Of a stretch of 64,000 bases of DNA, positions 27,410 through 36,167 are shown piece after piece. The stretch spans positions 28,311-92,310 of the forward strand of contig JAXHMR010000012.1 of assembly GCA_034521225.1 (NCBI GenBank), read 5' to 3'. Under the pieces are notes generated by a model. It saw only the letters and a program-made list of their open reading frames with translations. It was not told the DNA's origin and made no database searches. Each line of letters starts with the position of its first letter. Positions within the stretch are counted from its first letter, which is position 1. The translations under genes and the position numbers were made by a program. Source of the stretch: Woeseia sp034521225. Its GTDB lineage: Bacteria; Pseudomonadota; Gammaproteobacteria; Steroidobacterales; Woeseiaceae.

Positions 27410-30049
27410 TCAATAACCCCATCGTTTCATATACCGCACGCCGAATTCCGTGGGCCGATTGACATAGGCGTTCTGGTGGTGCGCGCGGCCTTCCACGGTC
27501 TGCGCGGCGGCCCATAGATACTGGCCGCTGCCGATCGTGTACCACGCGCGCTCGTCGGTGAGATTGTTGACGAAAACGTCGAATTGCCAATCCTCGCCCA
27601 CGATCCCGGCGCGCAGGTCGCCGATCGTGTAGCCGGGGTTCTCGAACTGGGCGTTTGGTTCATCCACGGGTGACAACGGCTCGAGCCGGTTGAGGCTGTC
27701 CCCCGTCGTCGACCACTGCGTACGCACGAACATCTCGGTCGCCCCCAGCAGGCGCGTCGGCTGACGATACTCGATCCACGCCGAGGCCTTGTAGGCCGGG
27801 ACGAGCGGCAGCCGCATACCCTTGGTCAGGTTCGGAACGTCGTCGCCGTCCAGGTCGTGCGCCGTATCCGTCTCGGCCTCCATGTCCTCGAAGTTCAGGC
27901 CGAACATCCAGTTCTCGTTGGGCGAGTAGTCGAGCTCGACGTTGATGCCCTGAATGTGTGCCTCACCGAGGTTGCCGATAACCGACTGCCATGGCTGCCC
28001 GCAAACGCCCGGCACCGAACGACTCGGATCCGTCTCGCCCGTATCGGGATCGACGCACGGAACCTGTGATGGATCGATAACCTGGAGCTGGTAATCCTCC
28101 CACAGCATGTAATACGCGGTCAGGTTGAACCGGCCCTTGCCATCGGCAAAGTATGACTTGTAACCCACCTCGTAGTTGTTCATGAGGTCGGACTCGTACG
28201 AAGTCGGGAAGAAAGGCTCACCCCGGCTGCGGTTTACGCCCCCCTGGCGCATACCCTGCGAGTACAGCCCATATAACATCCGGTCGCGGTCGAACTGGTA
28301 ACTCAGGCCGACCTTGGGAATGAACTGCGTTTCCTCACCCGTCCTCCCGGGCGGTCGCAGGTCGTTCGCCAGGCGATACTCGCGATCACTGCCGCCGGCC
28401 GGCTCGCCCTCGTCGAAGTGAACCCGGCCCGGATGATTGACGCCATAGTAGTTCGTGTTGCTTCGATCGAAGTAACGCCCCCCTAAAGTCAGGTCCAGAT
28501 GATCGTTGATGTGCCAGGTCGCCTCGCCGAATACCGCCTTCTGCTCCCAGTCGGTATGGTGCAGTGAAAGCCAGCTTTCGGTCATATCGCTGAAATCCTT
28601 CGACCAGTACCACTCCCAGAAGTCTCGTGAAACGGAGTCGGCATAGAGATTATCTGCCCCCAGTACGTCCCTGCCGCCCGTTGTCGGTATCGCAAACGCA
28701 TCAGAATACGAATCCTTGCTTTCCTCGTAGTAGGCACCGACGATCCAGTCGAAAAGCTCGCCCTCGTCTTGCAGCCGCACTTCAAACGTCAGCTTGTCGT
28801 CGTTACTGGGACTATAGGAAGCGTTGAAAGAATCGGCGTCCACCGTCGGCCCCGTGCAATAAACCGGCCACCAGACGATGTTTCCCGTTTCCGGGTTTGC
28901 CCAGTAATACGGATAGTCGGCCGGCGTGTAGGCCGAATCATGACAATACCCGGCCGTCCAGTAATGAACATAGGTGGTGACGTCGTCAACGCTAAGAACT
29001 TCACGATCGAAATAGGACACGGCCGCTACCAGCTGGGCAAACTCCATGTCGCCCTCGAGCTGCAGCGAAGCCATATTGAACTCTTCGTCGCGGAAATTAT
29101 CGTGGAAACGGACGACCTCAAGATCGCCCACGAAGGGATCCATGGCGTTGCCCGCGCCCTGTTCGGATTTCTGGTAATGATACGAGGCAGTCGTCGCCCA
29201 CCTGTCGTTCATCTCCCAACGCAGGTGCATCCGACCGCCCTGCACCTCGTTCTCGTTCCAGTTCTTTTCGACGACCGCGGCATTGTCCAATGTACCGAAT
29301 CCGGCCGGTGCGCGGTTGTCGATCACGCCGTCCCCGTCGCGGTCGGTCAGCCCATGCCAGTCGGCAGTTCGACCGAATACGTTATCGATAAATCCGCCGT
29401 CGCGATCCTGGAACCCGACAACACGCAACGCCAGCCGGTCTTCGACCAACGGGATATTGAACACAAGCGAACCGCGGTAACTCGGATCGCTTTCGTCACC
29501 CGCCCGAACCTCGCCGTCGAATACCGCTTCGAACGTATTCAGGACCGGCTGATTCGTGATGATCCGCATCGTGCCAGCCTGTGCGTCCGAGCCGTACAAT
29601 GTACCCTGCGGGCCGGACAGCGCCTCGATGCGCGCGATGTCAACGGCACGAATCGTCGGTTGTGAACCGGTCTGCGTGATAGAGATTTCGTCGAGATAAA
29701 CGGACGAGGTGGACTGCCCGATGTAGCCACCGCCCGTGATCGCGCCGCGGAAGACGACCGTGCTCGAACTACCGCCGTAGGAAACGACGTTGATAGACGG
29801 CACGAAACGCGAATAGTCCTCCATGGACTTGGCGCCCATCGCGGTCAGCGATTCCTGTGTGATCGCCTGGATGGCCGACGGGATGTCCTGCGCAGACTTG
29901 CTGCGTTTCGTCGCTGTGACGATGATCTCTTCGAGTGCGTGCTCTCGGTCCGCTTCTTGTTCTTGTGCGATCGCAGTGTGCCCTGGATAGAGCGCTGCTG
30001 TGACTGCGGCGGTTACCGGTGTGATGATCTGCCGGGACGTCGCTCTCAT
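27410..30049 (-). CDS. TonB-dependent outer-membrane receptor
   Basis: 879 residues. A signal peptide (ITPVTAAVTAALYPGHTAIA) precedes the TonB box EEIIVTATKR at about 40-50, then the plug (QDIPSAIQAITQESL, YGGSSSTVVFRGAITG, EALSGPQGTLYGSDAQAGTM) and a 22-strand barrel. The protein ends in a strand closing with Trp-Gly-Tyr, the aromatic end needed for outer-membrane insertion. Sequence type is that of the CirA/Fec-like receptors used for substrate import in heterotrophs. It lies between regulator 1 and the FAD enzymes and is the probable uptake port of the cluster. The ligand cannot be read from sequence. Confidence 0.93.
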   Translation of the reverse strand: MRATSRQIITPVTAAVTAALYPGHTAIAQEQEADREHALEEIIVTATKRSKSAQDIPSAIQAITQESLTAMGAKSMEDYSRFVPSINVVSYGGSSSTVVFRGAITGGGYIGQSTSSVYLDEISITQTGSQPTIRAVDIARIEALSGPQGTLYGSDAQAGTMRIITNQPVLNTFEAVFDGEVRAGDESDPSYRGSLVFNIPLVEDRLALRVVGFQDRDGGFIDNVFGRTADWHGLTDRDGDGVIDNRAPAGFGTLDNAAVVEKNWNENEVQGGRMHLRWEMNDRWATTASYHYQKSEQGAGNAMDPFVGDLEVVRFHDNFRDEEFNMASLQLEGDMEFAQLVAAVSYFDREVLSVDDVTTYVHYWTAGYCHDSAYTPADYPYYWANPETGNIVWWPVYCTGPTVDADSFNASYSPSNDDKLTFEVRLQDEGELFDWIVGAYYEESKDSYSDAFAIPTTGGRDVLGADNLYADSVSRDFWEWYWSKDFSDMTESWLSLHHTDWEQKAVFGEATWHINDHLDLTLGGRYFDRSNTNYYGVNHPGRVHFDEGEPAGGSDREYRLANDLRPPGRTGEETQFIPKVGLSYQFDRDRMLYGLYSQGMRQGGVNRSRGEPFFPTSYESDLMNNYEVGYKSYFADGKGRFNLTAYYMLWEDYQLQVIDPSQVPCVDPDTGETDPSRSVPGVCGQPWQSVIGNLGEAHIQGINVELDYSPNENWMFGLNFEDMEAETDTAHDLDGDDVPNLTKGMRLPLVPAYKASAWIEYRQPTRLLGATEMFVRTQWSTTGDSLNRLEPLSPVDEPNAQFENPGYTIGDLRAGIVGEDWQFDVFVNNLTDERAWYTIGSGQYLWAAAQTVEGRAHHQNAYVNRPTEFGVRYMKRWGY

Positions 30050-30167
30050 TCCCCCTCCTATGGATTGCCCATATTTATCTTTAGATACCTCAGCGCCGCG
30101 TCAATTGCATACTGCCGTGTAGGTTAGGAAACGAAGACGGGCGTGGCTGGCTCCCCCGGTACTCAGA

Positions 30168-30420
30168 TATGGACTCCTCGGCGGTGGAGGAGTTTGTAGC
30201 TCTGAAGAGAGAAATCAACCAAATGCGGAAGGAGCGAGATTTTTTGCGCGAAGCGGCAACGTTCTTCGCGAACGACCGGACCAGAAATACCGGATCGTCA
30301 GTCGTTGCCGCGAGGCTTACCCGATACCCCTGATGTGCCGATGTCTCAGCGTGTCACCGAGCGGTTACCACGGCTGGCGCGAGACTTCGCGGCCGGTGAG
30401 CGGTACACAAGGTGCGTGAC
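30168..30420 (+). mobile_element. IS3-family element fragment
   Basis: The end of an orfA and the start of an orfB: EEFVALKREINQMRKERDFL, then REAATFFA, the leucine-zipper end of IS3 OrfA proteins, followed by frameshifted RLTRYP, MCRCLSVS and SGYHGW, the usual OrfB opening. About 250 bases remain, upstream of the TonB receptor. Confidence 0.72.
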
Positions 30421-30561
30421 CGATATAACGTATACAAACCGACAATGAGGCGAAAAACGGAAGCACTCATGCAGAAGAAATCGAATTTAGCTCAACCCGT
30501 CCGTGGTAACGGGATAAAACCCACGCCTTGGCCCAGGATGTGGCGTTATCCTACGGCGCCT

Positions 30562-31979
30562 TTACTCCCGAATCTTTACAAATACCGGATTTGAATAGAA
30601 CCAGAGATCTGACCAAGGATTTTCATCGGACGGGTCATTTTCTGGTTCCAATTCATTTGTATTGGTGCCACGAACACGTATGTAAATGGGCCCACTGACG
30701 CTGAGTGTGTGACTCATTTTGAGGAATTCCCCGTCCCTTCGCCAATCGATAGCCGCAAATCTCCTGACAACCGCGGTCGATTCGTTAGTGTCAAGCGTCC
30801 GGTCCTCACTTGGCCCCGTAACATGGCCAACGATCAGATCGATTCGTGCCACCTCAGGGCTGTCACCATTGTGGTTGGTGCCAAGCGGATCCAAGGCCCG
30901 AATGCGTACTTCAATTTCGCCGTGTGTTGATAAAGTGACAGTGTTCCCAATCTGCGCCGATCCGGAGCCACCATTGATATCCGTCACATCGACATAAAGT
31001 TCAGCGATGAGATCACCGGTGGTGACGAAAATCCTGCCGCGGCGCAGGGCTTCCAGAATCGATGCGTGATCCTTTTTGGCATGAACATAGGTCTTTGAAT
31101 ACTCGCCGGGCCAAAAGTCGACGTCATCTTCCGTATAATGAATATGAGAATCAGAGTTGGCGGTAATCCACCAGCGCCGTCCTTCGCCCAGCATTGAATC
31201 CCAGAATCCACCGAGCTTTGCAGTCATCTGGTCGAAGCCACCCATCGTCGGGTGCCCAAAATACCAACCGCGCGGCCAATCGCGCGAGGCGGGACCGACG
31301 CTCAAGGGTCCCGCCTGGTGGCCGGGTGCACCTTCCATGCCGACAGCCACGTCCGGTGCCGCGTCATTCCAGTTACGCAGTTCGTGCGGCTCGGTTTCCC
31401 CGTATTCGCCGAGTCCCGGTGCCGACCGGGCAGGATGATGCGCGATCACCACCGGCTTTTCGGCGAGCCCGTCCATGACCTGCAAAGCTTCGATCATCTT
31501 CTCTTCCTGATCGCGCTCCCGGATTTCCTCCTCGGTCTTTATTTCGTATTTGTCGAAGCGTGATTCCAGTTCGCGCAATACGTTCGATTCATCATGGGTG
31601 TGAGGTACAATGATACTCGAGTGGTCTGCCGCAGGAGTATTCAACTCCAGACCGTAAAACTGAATCACTTCTGGCACGGCAGCACGGGACAGCTGCAGTT
31701 CCGGGTACGCCTGTTCGAAATTGATTTTGCTGTGGTCCGGGCCACCGTGATCGGTAGCCACTTTCCAGGAGAGTCCAAAATGCCTCGCCATCAGCGCGTT
31801 CATCGGGATCGGATAGATGCCCACGTCATCATGCTGTAACGGCTGTGGACATGATGGTCGCCCGCAAGCCAACGCTCTTGTGAGTCTTCTCTTTCCGTAC
31901 TCTGCACCGAACATGCAGACAGAAAGATTGAGATGCCGGCGAAGATCGTGGCACGCTCGAACCGTTGGCAAATATGCAT
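30562..31979 (-). pseudogene. PHP-domain metallophosphoesterase-like lipoprotein with an internal frameshift
   Basis: Read from ATG 31979, the first 46 codons give a lipoprotein signal, RATIFAGISIFLSACSVQ with its lipobox Cys, then WLAGDHHVHSRYS, the first PHP metal motif. A frameshift near 31838 moves the rest (ALMARHFGLSWKVATDHGGP, VVIAHHPARS, ITANSDSHIHYTE, RRGRIFVTTGD) to the frame open to 30562. The usual HxH, TDHGG, AHHP and SDSH metal ligands are all present. The two halves together give about 470 residues. If the indel is an assembly error this is an intact outer-membrane-anchored hydrolase of the cluster. Confidence 0.75.
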
Positions 31980-32152
31980 TCGACGCTCCTGAAAGCGATT
32001 GTCCGGCAGCGCCGCTGGACATTATCCGGTCTAAGTATTTTCGTCAACGCTCCGAATCTGCACGATTGTAAGTGGAAGTCATACTGCAGTAGTCTCTGCC
32101 AGTTACCAATTTGCAGCCCGAATAGGAATTCGTACGTGACAGAGCGAATACA

Positions 32153-34156
32153 ATGATACGCAAGCATCGTCAGCTTGGTATGAATCGTGACATCACCCGT
32201 CGCGACTTTCTCAACGGCAGCCGTATCGCGGTGGCGGGATCGTTGCTGGCGCAGCCGCTGTCACAGGCGCTGGCAGCAGCAGCACCCGTACGAAGTGCAC
32301 AAGATTTCCCCGGTTACTATCCGCCGTCCCGCGATGGATTGCGAGGCAGTCACACCGGATCGTTCGAGGTGGCGCACCAATTGCGGGACGGAGCGCGCTT
32401 CGACGATCCCTCGACATCGACGGATACCGGTGAGATCTACGACCTGGTCGTGGTCGGCGGAGGCCTCAGCGGGCTTGCTGCTGCACATTTCTTTCGCAAG
32501 GAAACGGACTCTGAGGCACGCATTCTTATTATCGAGAATCACGATGACTTCGGCGGCCATGCCAAGCGCAACGAGTTCGAGTACAAGGGCCGAACCCTGG
32601 TCGATCTGGGCGGCGCCGAATATATCGAGGCCCCCTGGCGATATCCTGATTCGGCACGAAGTCTGCTACAGGATATTGGAATCGATGTCGGCCTTGCACC
32701 CAAGGTGTTCGATCACGAACTTTACCCCTCGCTCGGTATGCAGTGCGGCGTGTTTTTCGACCGGAAAACCTTCGGTCAGGACAAGCTGGTTGCTGGTGAT
32801 CCAGATATTGCCCTGAGCGATCAACAGTACGCCTATGTAACCTTGCCGGCGGAATTGGAAAAATCCGTTGGTGCCCCCCGAGCGGTCCGCGCCTTCCTGG
32901 ACAAATCACCGTTGTCAGCCGCCGCCCGGCGTGAGGTCTTCGAACTTTTCTGCGAAAACAAGGATTACCTCCACGGCAAGTCACACCTAGAAAAACTGAA
33001 TCTGATTCAATCCATTTCCTATCGTCACTACCTGCAGAAGTACGCCGGCGTCAGTGCCGAAGTCGTCGATTTCTTTTGGATGTGGCACGGCGGATACATG
33101 GGGATAGGGACGGATCTATGGCCGGCCCTTTCTGCATTTAGGTTCGGCTTGCCCGGCGGTACGGGCCTTGGCCTGGGCGAGGCAATAGAACGCAACGACG
33201 CGATGAGCGAGCACAGCTACCGGGAAGATTTCCATTTCCCAGATGGCAACGCATCGATAGCTCGTCTGCTGGTCCGAAACATGATACCGGCGGTAGCATC
33301 CGGCAACTCGATGCACGACATTGTATCGGCGAAGTTCGACTACGGCGAGTTGGACCGGTCGGATTCGCCGGTGCGTATTCGCCTGAATGCAACTGCAGTG
33401 CACGTGCGTCACCTGGGCGAGCCCGATACGGCAAAACAGGTCGAAGTGACTTATGTTCGCGATGGCGTTGCGAGTCGCGTGCGCGGCCGCCACTGTGTAA
33501 TGGCCTGCTACCATGCCATCGTCCCGCATTTGTGCCAGGAAATTCCCGCAGGGCAACGAGAAGCACTCGGAAAAACGATCCGTACACCGCTGGTGTCGAC
33601 TTCGGTTCTCGTGGATAACTGGAGGGCATTCCGTGAGCTTGGAATTTTTGCCGCGTACTGTCCCGGCAGCTACTTTTGCGATGTGCGCCTTACCTATCCG
33701 CTGCAGTTCGCTGACTACGAGGCACCAAGGTCTCCTGACGAACCTACCACGGTTCATCTGTATCGCGTCCCGGTATCCGGCGAGGGCAGCGGCATCGAGC
33801 AGTTCAGGGCCGGCCGTTACGAATTGCTCGGCACGCCGTTTGCCACATTCGAGCAAAAAATTCGCGAGCAACTGGGCGCGATGCTGGCTGAAGGCGGCTT
33901 TGATCCGGCGCGTGACATCAAAGGCATTTCGGTCAACCGCTGGCCGCATGGCTATGCCGTAGGCTACGATTACCAGAGTGGCGAGTTGAATTGGTTCGGC
34001 AACACTTGGCCGGAGGATCACAAGCTGTGGCTCCGGGGCAGGCAGCGGTTTGGCCGCATTGCGATAGCAAACTCAGATGCCGGGGCAAGCGCAATGACTG
34101 AAAGTGCGATCGAGCAGGGTTACCGCGCAACGCGGGACTTGCTGCACGACAGCTGA
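32153..34156 (+). CDS. Tat-exported FAD amine oxidase-type oxidoreductase (SpdH-like 1)
   Basis: 667 residues. A Tat signal (DITRRDFLNGSRIAVAGSLL) leads to the family opening YYPPSRDGLRGSHTGSFEVA and then the FAD Rossmann motif VVGGGLSGLAAAHF at 101-114, followed by IENHDDFGGHAKRNEF. The C-terminal FAD contact is IAIANSDAGASAMTESAIEQ. The family includes Pseudomonas spermidine dehydrogenase SpdH, though many members have no tested substrate. It probably acts in the periplasm and passes electrons to a quinone or cytochrome, since the Tat pathway exports it folded with FAD. Two paralogues lie at 40135 and 48284. Its start codon is chosen by alignment with the third paralogue (RQLGMN). Intact. 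Confidence 0.88.
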   Translation: MIRKHRQLGMNRDITRRDFLNGSRIAVAGSLLAQPLSQALAAAAPVRSAQDFPGYYPPSRDGLRGSHTGSFEVAHQLRDGARFDDPSTSTDTGEIYDLVVVGGGLSGLAAAHFFRKETDSEARILIIENHDDFGGHAKRNEFEYKGRTLVDLGGAEYIEAPWRYPDSARSLLQDIGIDVGLAPKVFDHELYPSLGMQCGVFFDRKTFGQDKLVAGDPDIALSDQQYAYVTLPAELEKSVGAPRAVRAFLDKSPLSAAARREVFELFCENKDYLHGKSHLEKLNLIQSISYRHYLQKYAGVSAEVVDFFWMWHGGYMGIGTDLWPALSAFRFGLPGGTGLGLGEAIERNDAMSEHSYREDFHFPDGNASIARLLVRNMIPAVASGNSMHDIVSAKFDYGELDRSDSPVRIRLNATAVHVRHLGEPDTAKQVEVTYVRDGVASRVRGRHCVMACYHAIVPHLCQEIPAGQREALGKTIRTPLVSTSVLVDNWRAFRELGIFAAYCPGSYFCDVRLTYPLQFADYEAPRSPDEPTTVHLYRVPVSGEGSGIEQFRAGRYELLGTPFATFEQKIREQLGAMLAEGGFDPARDIKGISVNRWPHGYAVGYDYQSGELNWFGNTWPEDHKLWLRGRQRFGRIAIANSDAGASAMTESAIEQGYRATRDLLHDS

Positions 34157-34191
34157 GCCTCGGGGGCATCCCCGGTACCCGCTCAGGCCCC

Positions 34192-34260
34192 CTATCCGGC
34201 GGTCTCGCTTCCGATACTGTGTATTGCGCGATACGCCTCTTCAATTGCCGATTCGGTTTG
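34192..34260 (-). pseudogene. Relic of a fourth SpdH-like gene (C-terminal 22 codons)
   Basis: On the minus strand QTESAIEEAYRAIHSIGSET ends at a stop at 34192. It matches the end of SpdH-like 3 (TESAIEEAYRAVNEL). It lies tail to tail with SpdH-like 1, which reads the other way, so it is not a shadow of it. The rest of the gene is gone. Confidence 0.7.
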
Positions 34261-34428
34261 TGGCTTGTATCCCGCCATTACAATCCCGGGACATGAGCAA
34301 GGTGGAGCTGAATGCCCTGAACGGTCGGCTCGGCAAGCTTGTCCTCGACGATCAAGTTCTCGTCGGTACATCGAAAAGCGGATTGCAACGACCGAACAAC
34401 GCCGACATCCCGAACCTGAAAGCCGAGT

Positions 34429-34887
34429 CTACTGATCGTCCGGGATTTCCGAGTAGTGTAAATTAACAACCTTCCAGTCGTCGCCGATCTTTTGCCAGAC
34501 CTCGGACTCGAATGCCCTCGCCACGGAGACGTTACCGTCCGGTGCACGTAACCGGTAGTCGACGAAATAGCTGGCAACGGCGACGTCGCCGCTGGGCATC
34601 ATCTGCACCTGAACATCCGATAGCTCGTTTTTCTCCACTTCACCACCGGCCTCGACCATTTCTGCCCACTCTTCGTGGTAGGCAGACAGATCCTGCCGGG
34701 CACCATAGAAGTACACCATCGCGTCGGCGGCATAGTGATCGAAATATGCATCTACGTCGTTGCCGGCGTACGCCTCGTTGAACGCCTTGATCGCCGTCCG
34801 TGCCTCCGCTTGTACCGCGTCGTGATCCTCGGCCATTGCCGGAACCGAGATCAGTACCGTAACGAGGCCAGTCAATATGCTTTTCAT
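34429..34887 (-). CDS. Exported NTF2/SnoaL-like protein (DUF4440 type)
   Basis: 152 residues from ATG 34887. A Sec signal (KSILTGLVTVLISVPAMA) is followed by one NTF2-like domain: ARTAIKAFNEAYAGNDVDAY, then HYAADAMVYFYG, SGDVAVASYFVDYRL and WKVVNLHYSEIPD. Such domains bind or turn over small molecules, and exported DUF4440 proteins often stand near catabolic genes. It is the only free-standing NTF2-fold protein near two regulators that carry the same fold, which hints at a shared ligand class. That is inference. A longer frame upstream of 34887 has no signal and is not used. Confidence 0.82.
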   Translation of the reverse strand: MKSILTGLVTVLISVPAMAEDHDAVQAEARTAIKAFNEAYAGNDVDAYFDHYAADAMVYFYGARQDLSAYHEEWAEMVEAGGEVEKNELSDVQVQMMPSGDVAVASYFVDYRLRAPDGNVSVARAFESEVWQKIGDDWKVVNLHYSEIPDDQ

Positions 34888-34979
34888 GGGGCGAGCTCCC
34901 TTTTCGTGTTTCGCTCCGACGGCTTGTCGCTGATTCCTGGCCAGCATACCGGAATTTCCGTCCAGGCGTGAGCAAGCAA

Positions 34980-34999
34980 GGCCTGCCACAGGGCAGGCC
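34980..34999. other. Strong inverted repeat
   Basis: GGCCTGCC ACAG GGCAGGCC, a perfect 8-base stem with a 4-base loop between the divergent NTF2-like and phosphotransferase genes. There is no T-run on either side, so it is not a standard terminator. It may be a protein-binding site or an RNA hairpin in a leader. Confidence 0.6.
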
Positions 35000-35171
35000 C
35001 TCGTATCCGCAACGAGTGCGTTCATAATGTGCGCAACGACTTCCATCACCACGATGTTCGTATATCGTTGTATGTGCCCGGACGTTGGCGGAGATGGCTC
35101 CGGCATTCGTTGACGGTTCATGAGTGGCTGCAGTGGTAAGATAGACGGCGATAGGCAAACCGGGAAAATAG

Positions 35172-36167
35172 TTGGACAAGTCCCTGCTGGAATCTCGTTA
35201 CACGCCTGCTGCAATGAAAGCGCTTGAGAACTTTGCGGTCGAACCGGAAGAAATCCAGCTTGTTTCGTTTTCCGAGAACGTGACCTATCGAGTCGCAGAC
35301 TACCGTAGCCATACCGATTACGTTCTCCGGCTACACCGGCCCGGCTACAATTCCATAGGGGCACTCGAGTCGGAACGTATATGGACCGGTGCGTTGAGGG
35401 AGGCAGGCATTCCTGCTCCGGAACCGTTGCTGACACAGCAGGGACAGCATTTTGTGCTTATTGATATCCCTGGATCGGGCGAGCAACGGTGCGCCGGCAT
35501 GACGAAGTGGGCCGACGGCATACCGCTCAGTGACTACCTGAGATCGAATTGCTGTGGCGACGAGAGAATTCGGATATTTCGCAGGATCGGGGAGCTCGCC
35601 GCTGCGATGCACAACCATGCTACAGGCTGGCCAGAGCCACCAGGCTTTACACGGCGCCGGCTCGATATTGACGGTCTGCTGGGAGACGCACCCTCCTGGG
35701 GCCGATTCTGGGAACACGCAAGCCTGACGCGCGCCGAACGGGCGCGGTTGCGGCGAGCGCGAGAAGCAATTCGCCCGATACTCGGTGCCTATGGGGAGCG
35801 AGCAGACAATTTCAGCCTGATTCACGCCGACCTGCATCCCGACAACATTATTTACAATGACGGCGACATGGCGTTGATCGATTTCGACGATTCGGCTTTT
35901 GGATGGCACCTGTACGACCTCGCGTCGGCGTTGGTCGAAGACCGGCTTGCCCGCGACTACGAAGACCTGCATGGTGCTCTGCTCCGGGGATATTGCGAGC
36001 ACCGGCAATTGGCGACGCGAGACATCGAACTCCTGCCTGTCTTCATGCTCGTCCGGGGGATGGCGATCATCGGCTGGTTTCATGAACGGCCGGAGCACGC
36101 CGGCTCGCAGTTTTTCGAGGACATGAAGCGGTGGGTCCTCGCGGAGTGTGACTCGCATGGATTATGA
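35172..36167 (+). CDS. APH-fold phosphotransferase/kinase-like protein
   Basis: 331 residues from TTG 35172 (an ATG at 35214 would give a shorter protein). N lobe: LVSFSENVTYRVADYR, then YVLRLHRPGYNS with the ATP-binding Lys-equivalent Arg/His region. C lobe: FSLIHADLHPDNIIYNDGD with the catalytic Asp and metal-binding Asn, then MALIDFDDSAFGWHLYDLAS with the DFD metal motif. This is the aminoglycoside/choline/homoserine kinase fold close to SrkA. Its stop overlaps the ATG of the FAD enzyme by 11 bases, so the two are translationally coupled and probably act on the same substrate. Which hydroxyl is phosphorylated is unknown. Confidence 0.85.
   Translation: MDKSLLESRYTPAAMKALENFAVEPEEIQLVSFSENVTYRVADYRSHTDYVLRLHRPGYNSIGALESERIWTGALREAGIPAPEPLLTQQGQHFVLIDIPGSGEQRCAGMTKWADGIPLSDYLRSNCCGDERIRIFRRIGELAAAMHNHATGWPEPPGFTRRRLDIDGLLGDAPSWGRFWEHASLTRAERARLRRAREAIRPILGAYGERADNFSLIHADLHPDNIIYNDGDMALIDFDDSAFGWHLYDLASALVEDRLARDYEDLHGALLRGYCEHRQLATRDIELLPVFMLVRGMAIIGWFHERPEHAGSQFFEDMKRWVLAECDSHGL

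Noticed and set aside
30050..30130. A GCGA-N11-TCGC-type operator before the TonB receptor
   Set aside because: I looked for the dyad shared by 42121 and 45361 in this promoter. Only a loose match (CTACACGGCAG) exists, without the half-sites.
34290..34466. Short frames between the SpdH relic and the NTF2-like gene
   Set aside because: Both strands stay open for about 50 codons, but neither shows a known fold, a signal or a plausible start.
34980..34999. GGCCTGCC/GGCAGGCC hairpin as a terminator
   Set aside because: No T-run follows on either strand and both neighbouring genes read away from it.
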